Source: Streptomyces sp. NBC_00376
Lineage (GTDB): Bacteria; Actinomycetota; Actinomycetes; Streptomycetales; Streptomycetaceae
Direction: 5' to 3'
Length of the DNA: 64,000 bases
Assembly (NCBI RefSeq): GCF_036077095.1
Contig: NZ_CP107960.1
Location: 1,550,001 to 1,614,000, forward strand
Positions within the stretch are counted from its first letter, which is position 1. Each line of letters begins with the position of its first letter. Both the position numbers and the translations under genes were made by a program. Below the pieces are notes generated by a model. That model ran no database searches, was not told the DNA's origin, and saw only the letters and a list, made by a program, of their open reading frames with translations. Below, piece after piece: positions 17,453 through 26,625 of this stretch.

Positions 17453-18490
17453 GTGGGACTGTCACGCGAGTACGGGCGCGCCATCAGCGAAGGACCGACA
17501 CCGGCCGACGCCGCGGGCGCGCCCGCCCTGCCCTGTCCGAGCGGCTGGTCCGCGCTGGCGTTCTCCGAGGAGCTGCGGCCGGGCACGGTCCTCACCCGGC
17601 CCCTGGCGGGTCAGGACGTGGTGCTGTACCGGCTCGGTACGGGGGCGGTCCGCGCCATCCGTCCGTACTGCCCGCACCTGGGCGCCCATCTGGGACTGGC
17701 CAGGGTCGACGGGGACGATCTCGTCTGCCCCTTCCACTTCTTCGCGTTCGGTCCGGACGGCACATGCGTGCGCACCGGCTACGACACGAAGCCGCCGAAG
17801 TCGCCGTTGTCGCAGCTGCCGGTCCTGGAGGTCAACGGCGCGGTGTTCGTCTGGCGGCATCACGACGGCCGGGCTCCGGACTGGACCATTCCCGCCTGGC
17901 ACGAGATCGGTCACCGGCCCGCCCGCAGCGCCGCCTGGGAGCTGGCCGGCAATGTCCAGGAAGTCATCGAGAACTCGGTGGACCTCGGGCATTTCGCCAC
18001 CCTGCACGGCTGGGCCAGGGCCGAGATCGGCGGGCCCGTGGTCTACGACGACGCCTCGTTCCACGTGTCCATGCGGGCCCACGAGTCGGCGCCGCTCCTG
18101 GGCGACTTCGTCGTCGACGTGGAAGTGGACGGGTACGGACTCGGCTGTCTGCACGCCGATGTCCACACCCCCCGGCTGGGCCTGCGGATGTGCACGATGG
18201 TGCTGCCGACGGCCATCGCGCCCAACCGGATGCAGTTCCGGCAGCGCAACCGCATCGCGTTCGCCGAGCCGTCCCGGCTCCCGGCCCCCCTCGCCCGTGC
18301 GGTGAGCCGGACCGCGGCCAGGGTCCTGGACCGCGCCGTCTTCCGGTCCAGTTGCGAGTTCACCGCCGCGGACTTCCCGATCTGGAACCACAAGCAGTAC
18401 CAGCAGCCACCCCGGCTCGCCCCCGGCGACGGCCCGATCGGCCCGTTCCGTCGCTGGGCCCGGCGGTTCTACCCGCCGGCATCCGAGTAG
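17453..18490 (+). CDS. Rieske non-heme iron oxygenase, alpha-subunit type
   Basis: 345 residues from GTG 17453, with GGGAGGG upstream. The [2Fe-2S] ligands are C73-x-H75 (CPHLGAHLG) and C92-x2-H95 (CPFHFFAFG). The mononuclear iron site follows the E-x3-D-x2-H-x4-H pattern with E173, D177, H180 and H185 (ENSVDLGHFATLH). The architecture resembles KshA or cholesterol 7-desaturase-like monooxygenases. The electron-donor reductase is not nearby. Substrate unknown; an isoprenoid or sterol-like molecule is a family-level guess. Confidence 0.88.
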   Translation: MGLSREYGRAISEGPTPADAAGAPALPCPSGWSALAFSEELRPGTVLTRPLAGQDVVLYRLGTGAVRAIRPYCPHLGAHLGLARVDGDDLVCPFHFFAFGPDGTCVRTGYDTKPPKSPLSQLPVLEVNGAVFVWRHHDGRAPDWTIPAWHEIGHRPARSAAWELAGNVQEVIENSVDLGHFATLHGWARAEIGGPVVYDDASFHVSMRAHESAPLLGDFVVDVEVDGYGLGCLHADVHTPRLGLRMCTMVLPTAIAPNRMQFRQRNRIAFAEPSRLPAPLARAVSRTAARVLDRAVFRSSCEFTAADFPIWNHKQYQQPPRLAPGDGPIGPFRRWARRFYPPASE

Positions 18491-18529
18491 CCGGGCCCGC
18501 GCGCCCGCCTGGCATCACGGGGCACCCGC

Positions 18530-19888
18530 TCAGGGCGCCCCCGCGACGCCCGCCACCCGCAGGGCGTGGACGACATCCCGCTCCCTGGCGGGCGAGACCG
18601 CCCGGGCCACGGCCAGCAGTCGCGGTACGAGTCGGTGCGGATCGCCCGCCGCGACCCGCACCACATCCTGCGGAGTCCGTACGCGGACGAAGGCGTCCAG
18701 CAACGCTTCCGCCTGCGCCCCCCGGCCCGCTCGCTCCAGGGCCACCGCCGCGTCGGCGATCTCCCCGGGCGGTCTCGCCACACCCTGGCGCAGCAGCCGG
18801 CCGCAGTCGCCGGGGCGCCCCGCGGCGTGCAACGCCGCAGCGAACGAGGCCAGTTGGGCGGGCGGCAGCGAGGAGGCCTCCCACAGCAGGGTCGCCCAGT
18901 CCGCGTCGAGGCCGGTGCGGTGCAGTTCGTCGGCGAGTACCGGCAGCCGCTCGGCGGGCCAGCGGGTCGCCTCGCAGAGCACGGCGTGCGCCTCACCGCT
19001 GCGGCCCGCGGCCCGTAGCCGGACCAGTCGCTCGACGGCCCGTGCGGCGGCCCGGCGGGTCTCCGGGTCCGGGGGTGCGGCACGGGTAGTGGCCCCGGAG
19101 GACGTGTCGCCCCGGGCCGTGGCGGCGGCGAAGCGCGCTCCGCGCGGCGCGGCGGCGGTGGTGGGCTGGAGGGGCGGGGCGGGGGCCGGCAGGACGGGCG
19201 CGTCGTCGGCGTCATCCATGTCGAGCCCCGCGAACCGGGCACCACGCGGCTTCCGGCGCCCGGGGGCGGGCTGCCGATGGCCGGAAGGCGGCGCATCCGG
19301 GCCGCGCGGCGGCGGCCCGCCCTCCCCTGCCCGATCCACCGCTTCGGGCGCCACCGGCACCTCCGGCACACCTGGCGCCGCTGACACCTCCGGCACCGCC
19401 GTCGCCACCGCGGCCAGCCGTAGGCGCAGCTCCGAGCAGCGGGCCGTGGCACGTTCGTGGTCGTCCCTGGCCCGAGCAACCGCCTCCGCGTCCGCGTCCG
19501 GGATCACCGCACCGCGCGCACCGGCGTCGCGGAGGCGCCGGGCCGCGTTCGCCTGCTCCCGCCGCATCAGCTCCAGCCGCTCGACGAGCACCTGCCGCCC
19601 GCCCGGCCGACGGTCATGGGCGGCCACCGAGGAGGAGTACAGGGCGGCGGCCCGTACCGACTCGCGCTGGGCGGACGCCGCGCCGCGCAGGACCGCCAGA
19701 TCCTGGAGGAGCGACTCCATCACGTCCCAGGGCGGAATCTCCGCACCGTCGAGACAGGCGTGCATCCCGGCAGGATCGCTTCGGCAGAAGATTCCGTACC
19801 AGCCGCTCCCGGGGTCGAGCAGTGTCACGAGATCCCGTAGGTAGCGAGTGAACTCCCGTACTTCCCAACCATCTTGACGCACTGTCAT
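18530..19888 (-). CDS. Hypothetical actinomycete protein with helical-repeat C-terminus
   Basis: 452 residues; I do not recognise a named family. The N-terminus (residues 1-60) is a compact domain with WEVREFTRYLRDLVTLLDP. Residues about 70-165 are helical and charged with coiled-coil character (VERLELMRREQANAARRLRDA). A long Pro/Ala-rich linker runs to about residue 280, containing two copies of PRGARFA. The C-terminal 170 residues look like short alpha-helical repeats (AGRSGEAHAVL, AGRPGDCGRLL, AGRGAQAEALL), as in TPR/SEL1-like scaffolds. The start is ATG 19888. No signal peptide, so presumably cytoplasmic. Confidence 0.75.
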   Translation of the reverse strand: MTVRQDGWEVREFTRYLRDLVTLLDPGSGWYGIFCRSDPAGMHACLDGAEIPPWDVMESLLQDLAVLRGAASAQRESVRAAALYSSSVAAHDRRPGGRQVLVERLELMRREQANAARRLRDAGARGAVIPDADAEAVARARDDHERATARCSELRLRLAAVATAVPEVSAAPGVPEVPVAPEAVDRAGEGGPPPRGPDAPPSGHRQPAPGRRKPRGARFAGLDMDDADDAPVLPAPAPPLQPTTAAAPRGARFAAATARGDTSSGATTRAAPPDPETRRAAARAVERLVRLRAAGRSGEAHAVLCEATRWPAERLPVLADELHRTGLDADWATLLWEASSLPPAQLASFAAALHAAGRPGDCGRLLRQGVARPPGEIADAAVALERAGRGAQAEALLDAFVRVRTPQDVVRVAAGDPHRLVPRLLAVARAVSPARERDVVHALRVAGVAGAP

Positions 19889-20023
19889 CTCTGCCCTCGC
19901 CGACGCCGGCCGGTGCCTTCCGGTCCGCAGGCATTCGACATCAGCCGTGTTACGGCACGGCTACGCGCACTTTTCGACCGCGCTGCGGTCGAAGCACGGC
20001 CCCGCGCGCCGTCGGGACCGCCG

Positions 20024-20293
20024 CTACCCCGCCAGCGGCACCACGTCCGGCTCCGGAGCGCAGCGGGCGAGGATCTCGTCCATCGAGAGTCCGAGCGCCC
20101 CGGCCAGCGCGGCGACCGTGAAGAAGGCGGGGGTGGGGGCGCGGCCCGTCTCGATCTTGCGCAGCGTCTCGGCGGAGATTCCGGCGCTCGCCGCGATCTC
20201 GACCATGCTGCGCCCGCCGCGTGCCTCACGCAGCAGCACGCCGAGGCGCTCGCCGCGGCGGCGCTCTTCCGGGGTCAGGGGCGTTCGTACCAT
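20024..20293 (-). CDS. XRE-family helix-turn-helix regulator
   Basis: 89 residues, almost entirely a Cro/C1-type helix-turn-helix: LLREARGGRSMVEIAASAGIS followed by AETLRKIETGR and ALAGALGLSMDEIL. It is divergent from map with only 41 bp between the two start codons, and a palindrome sits in that gap. A -10-like TAGAAT ends 6 bp before the ATG, so the transcript is probably leaderless. It probably represses itself and map (inference). Confidence 0.88.
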   Translation of the reverse strand: MVRTPLTPEERRRGERLGVLLREARGGRSMVEIAASAGISAETLRKIETGRAPTPAFFTVAALAGALGLSMDEILARCAPEPDVVPLAG

Positions 20294-20299
20294 GCCGTC

Positions 20300-20327
20300 A
20301 TTCTAATACCGCTGCGACCGGTATAGT
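20300..20327. promoter_or_regulatory. Divergent leaderless promoters and operator between XRE gene and map
   Basis: The inverted repeat ATACCG-N7-CGGTAT (20306-20311 and 20319-20324) overlaps two -10-like boxes. TATAGT (20322-20327) faces map, whose ATG begins 7 bp later. TAGAAT (20305-20300, minus) faces the XRE gene, whose ATG begins 6 bp later. Neither gene has room for a leader with a ribosome-binding site. Confidence 0.65.
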
Positions 20328-20334
20328 AATTGGC

Positions 20335-21102
20335 ATGGTGAAGCTCAAGACAGACACATCCATCGAAGCGATGCGCGAGACCGGCCGGGTCGTGGCCCAG
20401 TTGCTGACCGCCGTACGCGAAGCGGCAGGGGTCGGCGTCTCGCTGCGCGAGCTGGACGAGGTGGCCCGCGGCGTGCTGCGTGACGCCGGCGCCGGATCGC
20501 CGTTCCTGAACTACCGGCCACATTTCGCGCCCACCCCCTTCCCCGCCGTGATCTGCGCGTCGGTCAACGACGCGATCGTGCACGGCATCCCGACCGACCA
20601 GCGACTGAACGACGGCGATCTGGTGAGCATCGACGCGGGCGCGACGCTGGGCGGCTGGGCCGGCGACTCGGCGATCAGCTTCGTCGTCGGGCGCGCCCGG
20701 CCCGCCGACACCCGGCTCGTCGAGACGGCCTTCGAGGCGCTGGAGGCAGGCATCGCCGCGGCGGTCGTCGGCAATCGGATCGGCGACATCGCGCATGCGA
20801 TCGGCACGGTCTGCCGCAGTGCGGGATACGGCATTCCGGAGGGGTTCGGGGGCCATGGCATCGGCCGGTCGATGCACGAGGACCCGGCCGTCCCCAACGA
20901 GGGACGACCGGGTCGCGGCATGCCGTTGCGGCACGGGATGGTGCTGGCGATCGAGCCGATGCTGATCGGCGGCGGCAACGACGTCTTCCACCCGGACCGG
21001 GACGGCTGGACGCTGCGCACGTCCGACGGCAGCCGTGCAGCGCATGCCGAGCACACGGTGGCGATCACCGACGACGGCCCGCGCATCCTGACCGCGCTGT
21101 GA
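20335..21102 (+). CDS. map: Methionine aminopeptidase, type I
   Basis: 255 residues. It removes N-terminal methionine from nascent proteins. The metal ligands and catalytic His are present: HGIPTDQRLNDGDLVSIDAGATLGGWAGDSA (H, D, D), GFGGHGIG (H), IEPM (E) and EHTVAIT (E). The ATG 20335 lies 7 bp after the -10-like TATAGT, implying a leaderless mRNA; GTG 20338 is an alternative. It is probably a second, regulated copy, since an essential map is normally in the ribosomal gene region; that is inference from context. Confidence 0.92.
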   Translation: MVKLKTDTSIEAMRETGRVVAQLLTAVREAAGVGVSLRELDEVARGVLRDAGAGSPFLNYRPHFAPTPFPAVICASVNDAIVHGIPTDQRLNDGDLVSIDAGATLGGWAGDSAISFVVGRARPADTRLVETAFEALEAGIAAAVVGNRIGDIAHAIGTVCRSAGYGIPEGFGGHGIGRSMHEDPAVPNEGRPGRGMPLRHGMVLAIEPMLIGGGNDVFHPDRDGWTLRTSDGSRAAHAEHTVAITDDGPRILTAL

Positions 21103-21127
21103 CCGCCCCCGACCCGCCGGAAAGGCC

Positions 21128-21829
21128 CTAGTTGTTCTGGATGAACTGCTTGGCGAGGGCGTCGCCCGCGGTGACGGCGGCACTGTGGCTCTCGATCGGA
21201 GACACCTTGGAGTTCTTGAACAGGATGTACGTGACGCCGGACTCCGCACCGCCGGTCTCCGGATCCGGATCGATGCCGAGGGCCTTGGCGGTGGCGTACG
21301 ACGCCTCACCGATGATCTTGTTGGGGCCGGTGTCACCGACGACCGCGTACTCGACCTTGTTGTTGTAGATGACGGCGACGACGCCACCGCCCTTGATTCC
21401 CGCATCGCCGTAGTTCCAGATGCTGCTGACGCTCGGGACGACGACGTACGGCAGCTTCTCGGCGTTCAGGGGTTTTCCGGCGGAGGTCTCGAACGCCGTC
21501 CCGTTCTGGAACCAGGGGTCGGTGTCCTCGTTGCAGGCGGCGGTGATCTCGCCGTCGCAGTCGATGTCCATGTCGGCCTTCCAGAACACGGCTCCGTTCT
21601 TGCCGCAGACCGGAATGGTCGCCGAAGTCTCCTCGTCCGTACGGTACTTGCCGTTGGATATCTGCGAACACGAGGTGACCTTGGCCAGCAGGTCGGCCGC
21701 GCTGACCGAGCCCTCCTGGAGGCCCGCTCCGGACGGGGCCGAACCGGCGTGGGCGGCCGGGGTCAGGGTGACGGTCGCGAGCAGTGCGGCGCCGGAGGCG
21801 GCGGCGAGGGCGAGCGTTCGAGTACGCAC
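21128..21829 (-). CDS. Secreted chitosanase, glycoside hydrolase family 75
   Basis: 233 residues from GTG 21829. A signal peptide of about 28 residues ends AHA|GS. The mature part carries the GH75 hallmark DMDIDCDGEIT (D86-E94), with Asp and Glu residues that serve catalysis in this family, four cysteines (two in CGK and CNED contexts) and YVVVPSVSSIWNYGDAGIKGGGVVAV. It hydrolyses chitosan outside the cell. A near-palindrome AGGAAA-C-TTTCCT is 22 bp upstream. It is transcribed alone; the ggt terminator lies behind its promoter. Confidence 0.92.
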   Translation of the reverse strand: MRTRTLALAAASGAALLATVTLTPAAHAGSAPSGAGLQEGSVSAADLLAKVTSCSQISNGKYRTDEETSATIPVCGKNGAVFWKADMDIDCDGEITAACNEDTDPWFQNGTAFETSAGKPLNAEKLPYVVVPSVSSIWNYGDAGIKGGGVVAVIYNNKVEYAVVGDTGPNKIIGEASYATAKALGIDPDPETGGAESGVTYILFKNSKVSPIESHSAAVTAGDALAKQFIQNN

Positions 21830-21848
21830 AGTGGGGGGTGCCCTTCCA

Positions 21849-21865
21849 TTAGGAAACTTTCCTTA
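21849..21865. promoter_or_regulatory. Palindromic operator upstream of chitosanase (AGGAAA-C-TTTCCT)
   Basis: Positions 21851-21863 form a 6+1+6 palindrome, flanked by TT and TA. AGGAAA/TTTCCT palindromes of this kind occur in front of secreted polysaccharide hydrolases in Streptomyces, so control by a chito-oligosaccharide-responsive repressor is a reasonable inference. Confidence 0.6.
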
Positions 21866-21912
21866 CCGACGCGCACAACATGGCCCCGGGCAGGCACCTC
21901 CGTCAAGACCGC

Positions 21913-21952
21913 GGGGCTGGTTCCCAGTGAATGCTCACCAGGAACCAGCCCC
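21913..21952. terminator. Hairpin terminator downstream of ggt
   Basis: A 12-bp perfect stem (GGGGCTGGTTCC and its complement, 21913-21924/21941-21952) with an inner GTGA/TCAC stem. It lies 54 bp after the ggt stop in the direction of transcription and isolates ggt from the chitosanase promoter. Confidence 0.75.
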
Positions 21953-22005
21953 ACACAGACCACTATTGACGCTCCGTCACCTTTGCGCCCGAAGGACATC
22001 CACCG

Positions 22006-23814
22006 TCACGGGCGTCCGCTCGGCCGCACGACCATCGCCGAGCCACCGCCCCGGCGCACCTTCTCCGCGGCCGCCAGCCACCGGCCGTCAGGCAGCCGCT
22101 GCACACCTGTCGCCGCCCCGATCTCCGGGTTGAGCTTGAAGGCGTGCCCCAGCGACTCCAGTTCCGCCCGGACCGGGCTGTTCCACAGCCCCGGTTCGAG
22201 CTCCGTCGTCGCCGAGTTGCGCTGGCTGGCGCGCGGCGCAGCGATGGCGTCGACCAGCGGGAGCCCACGGTCGACCGTGCCGATGAGCGACTGGAGCACG
22301 GTCGTGATGATCGTGGCACCACCGGGCGACCCCAGCGCCAGCACCGGCTCGCCGTGCTTCAGCACGATCGTCGGCGAGATGGACGAGCGCGGGCGCTTGC
22401 CCGGACCTGGCAGGTTCGGGTCGTGGACGGCGGGGTTGGCGGGCGCGAACGAGAAGTCCGTCAGCTCGTTGTTGAGCAGGAAGCCACGCCCCGGCACGGT
22501 GATCCCGCTGCCGCCGGTCTGCTCGATCGTCAGGGTGTACGCGACGACGTTGCCCCACTTGTCGGCCGCGGTCAGGTGGGTGGTGTTCTCCCCCTCGTAC
22601 GTCGTCGGCGCGGCCGTTCCCCCGGCCTCGCAGTCGGCCGGGTGCATCGGGTCGCCCGGCGCGAGCGGGCTGGTCAGCACCGCGTCGTCCTTGATCAGGC
22701 ACTCCCGCGCGTCGGCGAACCGCTGGTCGAGCAGCTGCCGCGTCGGGACGTCCTCGAACGCCGGGTCGCCCACCCAGCGCCCGCGGTCCGCGAAGGCTAT
22801 CCGGCTCGCCTCAATGTAGCGGTGCAGATACCGTGCCTCGCTCGCCTTCGAAAGGTCGGTGGACTCAAGGATGTTGAGCGCCTCGCCGACGCTGGTGCCG
22901 CCGGACGAGGAGGGTGCCATGCCGTACACGTCGAGGCCGCGGTAGCCGGTCTTCGTCGGCGCCTGCCGCAGCGCCCGGTAGGACCGCAGGTCCTTCGCGG
23001 TGAGGTCGCCGGGCCGCACCACCCGGGTGGCCGCCGGGTCGACGGGCGGGTTTCGGACCGTCCGTACGATGTCGTCGGCCAGCTCGCCCCGGTACAGCTC
23101 GTCGACGCCCTTGCGCCCCACCTCTTCGTAGGTGCGCGCAAGGTCGGAATTCTTGAACACGGAGCCGACCACCGGCAGTTGACCGCCGGGAAGGAAGAGC
23201 TCCCGGGTCGCCGGGAAGTCGGCGAACCTGGCCTGGTTGCCTTCGGTCTGCGAGCGGAAGGTGCTGTCGACGACGAAGCCGTCCCTGGCGAGCCGCTCGG
23301 CCGGCTTCAGCACCTGCCGCAGCGACTTGCTGCCCCAGGCGTCGAGCGCGGTGTCCCAGGTGGCCGGGGTGCCCGGGGTACCGACGGCCAGTCCGCTGGT
23401 GACGGCCTGATCGAAGGCGAGCGGTTTGCCGTTCTCCAGGAACAGCGAGGAGTCCGCGCTGCGCGGCGCGGTCTCCCGACCGTCGATCGTCTCCACGGTG
23501 CCTCTCCTGGCGTCGTAGTAGACGAAGTAGCCACCCCCGCCGAGCCCCGCCGAGTAGGGCTCGGTCACACCGAGCGCCGCCGCGGTCGCCACCGCGGCGT
23601 CCACCGCGTTGCCACCCTTGCGGAGCACCTCGATACCGGCGGCCGACGCGTCCGCGTCGACACTGGCGACCGCCCCTCCGTAGCCCACCGCGACAGGCGA
23701 CTTGGGCGGTGGGGCCGACGGTGGCGCGGACGACGACGGGGCCGCCGCCCCTATGGTGACGACAGCGGCGAGAACAGCCGACAACGACACATTCCGCGCA
23801 ACGGAACGTCGCAT
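22006..23814 (-). CDS. ggt: Gamma-glutamyltransferase (secreted)
   Basis: 602 residues from ATG 23814, with GGAGG 5 bp upstream; a longer open frame exists upstream without a signal. The N-terminus is a Sec-type signal (RNVSLSAVLAAVVTIGAA) before a proline-rich stretch. Family blocks are GGNAVDAAVATAAALGV, GLGGGGYFVYYD, the autoprocessing Thr in ENTTHLTAADKWGN, RPRSSISPTIV and the GSPGGATIITTV oxyanion region. It cleaves glutathione and transfers gamma-glutamyl groups outside the membrane. It is monocistronic, with a terminator at 21913-21952. Confidence 0.93.
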   Translation of the reverse strand: MRRSVARNVSLSAVLAAVVTIGAAAPSSSAPPSAPPPKSPVAVGYGGAVASVDADASAAGIEVLRKGGNAVDAAVATAAALGVTEPYSAGLGGGGYFVYYDARRGTVETIDGRETAPRSADSSLFLENGKPLAFDQAVTSGLAVGTPGTPATWDTALDAWGSKSLRQVLKPAERLARDGFVVDSTFRSQTEGNQARFADFPATRELFLPGGQLPVVGSVFKNSDLARTYEEVGRKGVDELYRGELADDIVRTVRNPPVDPAATRVVRPGDLTAKDLRSYRALRQAPTKTGYRGLDVYGMAPSSSGGTSVGEALNILESTDLSKASEARYLHRYIEASRIAFADRGRWVGDPAFEDVPTRQLLDQRFADARECLIKDDAVLTSPLAPGDPMHPADCEAGGTAAPTTYEGENTTHLTAADKWGNVVAYTLTIEQTGGSGITVPGRGFLLNNELTDFSFAPANPAVHDPNLPGPGKRPRSSISPTIVLKHGEPVLALGSPGGATIITTVLQSLIGTVDRGLPLVDAIAAPRASQRNSATTELEPGLWNSPVRAELESLGHAFKLNPEIGAATGVQRLPDGRWLAAAEKVRRGGGSAMVVRPSGRP

Positions 23815-23918
23815 GCGCACCTCCAGTGCTGGATCGTCCGCGCAGGGTAACGCCGCGCCGCCCGCCCCGTCAGGTCCCCCGTGAAGCCGGGGCCGAATGC
23901 CCGCTAACATGCCCGCCC

Positions 23919-24662
23919 ATGACTGACGACGTACGCAATGTCCTGCTGGGCGTGATAGCCGCCGGCATCAGTGCCTCCCTGGGCTGGATCGCCCGCACCT
24001 ATCTCTGGCGCCGCAAACTCCGCCGCAAGCAGGCCTTCTTCGGCCTGCCGGGCAACTCCGAGTGCCTGCTCGTCGTCAACCGCGACGCGAGCGGCGACGG
24101 CTCGGTCCACCGCCACGACGTCTTCGCCCTGCTCGAACTCTCCGCACTGATCAAGGACTGCTCGGCACACGCGCAGATCCTTTCCCACGACATCGCACAG
24201 CAGGGCATCGGCGAGCGCACCGAGTTCTGTGTCGGCGGCCCGGTATCCAACCGCCGGATGGCCGCCCACCTTCACTCCCTGCTGCCCGGAGTGAAGGTGA
24301 ACACCGACCCCGAACCCGGCCCCGACCGCAACGCCTTCCAGATCGGCTCGGAGCGCTACCGGGTCGAGAAGGGGGTCGCCGAGTACGTGATTCTCGCCCG
24401 TCTGACGGCCGGTCAGGAGGCCCGGCCGGTCTTCCTGTTCTGCGGGCAACAGGCGATCACCAACCAGGCCGCCTCCCGCTACCTGGCCCGCAACTACGAG
24501 AAACTGGCCCGCAAACACGGCAACAACACCTTCTGCCTGCTCCTGAAGGTGGTCAACTCGCAGGCGTACGGCCCCGATGTGGTGGAACTCGTCTCCGACG
24601 TGACCCGCGCCGCACAGACCCCCGTACCAGCCCCCCGCAACTCGCACCGGGCAACCGGCTGA
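23919..24662 (+). CDS. Membrane-anchored hypothetical protein
   Basis: 247 residues from ATG 23919. One N-terminal membrane segment (VLLGVIAAGISASLGWIA) is followed by a basic stop-transfer stretch (WRRKLRRKQ), so the body is cytoplasmic. The soluble part has LVVNRDASGDGSVHRHDVFALLELSALI, GGPVSNRRMAAHL and FLFCGQQAITNQAASRYLARNYEKLA, suggesting a nucleotide- or ligand-binding alpha/beta fold. I do not recognise the family. TAACAT, 8 bp before the ATG, may be a -10 of a leaderless transcript. It is divergent from ggt and convergent with murJ. Confidence 0.75.
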   Translation: MTDDVRNVLLGVIAAGISASLGWIARTYLWRRKLRRKQAFFGLPGNSECLLVVNRDASGDGSVHRHDVFALLELSALIKDCSAHAQILSHDIAQQGIGERTEFCVGGPVSNRRMAAHLHSLLPGVKVNTDPEPGPDRNAFQIGSERYRVEKGVAEYVILARLTAGQEARPVFLFCGQQAITNQAASRYLARNYEKLARKHGNNTFCLLLKVVNSQAYGPDVVELVSDVTRAAQTPVPAPRNSHRATG

Positions 24663-24679
24663 GCCCCCCGCCGCCCCGC

Positions 24680-26398
24680 TCAGGCCCGCCGCAGCCGCCA
24701 CTGCCCTGCCGCCAGCACGGCGCTCACCTCCCGTAGCCGGAGCGGCCGCGCCAGCAGCGCCACCGTGAGCAGCAGCACGAGGGTGCCCACGCCCACCGCC
24801 ACGAAGTCCCCGTACCCCGTGCAGGCCCGCGCGGCGAAGAACCCGAGCAGACCTGCGGGCACGGCCGCCACCACCAGCCGGAACTGTGCCCACAGCGCGG
24901 GCGAGCGCAGCGGTGCGGCCGCGCCGCCACCGACCCTGCGGTGCAGCACGTACGCGGTGGCTGCGAAGCCGGCGAACAGCGCGACGGAGTAGGCGCCGGC
25001 CATCCCCGTGACGGCCCAGCGGACCGGCAGCAGCAGATACGCGGCGGCCGAGAGCCCGGCGTTGAGCGCCGCGATCACCAGGTTGAGGAAGAACGGTGTG
25101 CGGGTGTCGCCCATCGCGTAGAACGCCCGGGAGAGCACGTACTGCCCCGAGTAGGCGATGAGTCCGGGCGCGAACGCCATCAGCATGCCGGCCATCGCGT
25201 CGATGTCCGCGTCGTCCGTGCGCCCGTACCCGTACACCGCTCCCATCACCCACGGCGCCAGCGCGAACAGCAGGGCCACCGCGGGCACCACGACCGCCGC
25301 CGAGGTGCGCAGGGCGTACGAGACGTCGCGCCGCAGGCCGGACAGGTCGCCGTCGGCCGCCGCCCGGCTCATCCGGGGCATCAGCGCGGTGACGAGCGAG
25401 ACGGTCACGATGCCGTGCGGGACCACCCACAGCTGAAAGGCGTAGCTGTACGCGGTGTAGCCGACGCCGCCCGCCAGCTCCATGTCGTCGGCGCGCTGGC
25501 CGACGGTGGTGGAGAGGCGGGTCACCACCCAGTAGGCGATCTGGTTGGTCAGCACGAGCGTGACCAGCCAGCCGGCCGCGCGCAGCGGCCGGGTGAGGCC
25601 GCTGCCCCGCCAGTCGAACCGGGGCCGCCAGCGGAATTCCGCGGCGCGCAGCGCGGGCACCAGGGCGAGCGTCTGGATGACGATCCCGGCCGTCGTGCCC
25701 CAGCCGAGCAGCCGGGCCTGGTCCGCGGTCAGCGAGCCGTCGGAGCCGGCCGCGATGCTCAGATGGAGTCCGAACACACCGATGATCACCAGGTTGTTGA
25801 GGACCGGGGTCCACATCATCGCGCCGAACCGGCCCCGGGCGTTCAGCACTTGCCCGAGGAGGGTGAACAGTCCGTAGAAGAGGATCTGCGGCAGGCAGTA
25901 GCGGGCCAGGGCGACGGTCACTTCCGCCTGTCGGCCGTGGTAGCCGGGGGCATAGACCGAGACGATCCACGGGGCGGCGAGGACCGTGAGGCCGGTGAGG
26001 GCGATCAGGCCGATGGTGCAGACGGTGAGCAGCCGGTCGGTGTACGCGGCTCCGCCGTCGGCGTGGTTCTTCGCCGCGCGCACCAGTTCGGGGACGAAGA
26101 CGGCGTTGAGCGCGCCGCCGATGAGCAGGGTGTAGAGGATGTTGGGCACGGTGTTGGCGACGTTGTAGCCGTCGGCCTGGAGCCCGGTGCCGAGTGCGGC
26201 GACGACGACCGCCGAGCGTATGAAGCCGGTCGCCCGGGAGACGACGGATCCGGCTGCCATCACGGCGCCGTTGTGCAGCACCGAGCGGGGTTTGTGTTCC
26301 GCGGCCGTCGTGGTGGTCGCTTCGGCGGCGGTCACCGGCGGGCCAGGTGCGCCCGGTACGACGTGTTGTCCGTTGTTCTGCCCACCGATGTCTCCCAC
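24680..26398 (-). CDS. murJ: Lipid II flippase MurJ/MviN-type
   Basis: 572 residues from GTG 26398. After a 40-residue polar N-terminus come about 14 membrane segments. Family motifs include SVVSRATGFIRSAVVVAALG, ADGYNVANTVPNILYTLLIGGALNAVFVPEL, NNLVIIGVFGLHLS and the long central loop before GVGYTAYSYAFQLWVVPHGIVTVSLVTALMPRMS. It belongs to the MOP superfamily and moves peptidoglycan or related lipid-linked precursors across the membrane. Other MviN copies usually exist in Streptomyces, so this may be a paralogue. Confidence 0.88.
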   Translation of the reverse strand: MGDIGGQNNGQHVVPGAPGPPVTAAEATTTTAAEHKPRSVLHNGAVMAAGSVVSRATGFIRSAVVVAALGTGLQADGYNVANTVPNILYTLLIGGALNAVFVPELVRAAKNHADGGAAYTDRLLTVCTIGLIALTGLTVLAAPWIVSVYAPGYHGRQAEVTVALARYCLPQILFYGLFTLLGQVLNARGRFGAMMWTPVLNNLVIIGVFGLHLSIAAGSDGSLTADQARLLGWGTTAGIVIQTLALVPALRAAEFRWRPRFDWRGSGLTRPLRAAGWLVTLVLTNQIAYWVVTRLSTTVGQRADDMELAGGVGYTAYSYAFQLWVVPHGIVTVSLVTALMPRMSRAAADGDLSGLRRDVSYALRTSAAVVVPAVALLFALAPWVMGAVYGYGRTDDADIDAMAGMLMAFAPGLIAYSGQYVLSRAFYAMGDTRTPFFLNLVIAALNAGLSAAAYLLLPVRWAVTGMAGAYSVALFAGFAATAYVLHRRVGGGAAAPLRSPALWAQFRLVVAAVPAGLLGFFAARACTGYGDFVAVGVGTLVLLLTVALLARPLRLREVSAVLAAGQWRLRRA

Positions 26399-26625
26399 TC
26401 GCGGTCGTCGGGGTCAAGGGGTGGAGGGTACCCCGCGCCGGGGATCGCACCGGACGTCACGGCAATCCGCGGTGGAGCCGGCGACGACGCATGCGAACGG
26501 ACGGCGACCGTTGCACTGAGGCGCATGTCACACAGGGCATTTCCGGTTTTCGGGTGATTTGCGGAACCTGACGTCGGATGTGCCCCTCTCCCTCGGCGAG
26601 AAGCAATGCCTTGGAGGTTTTTCCG

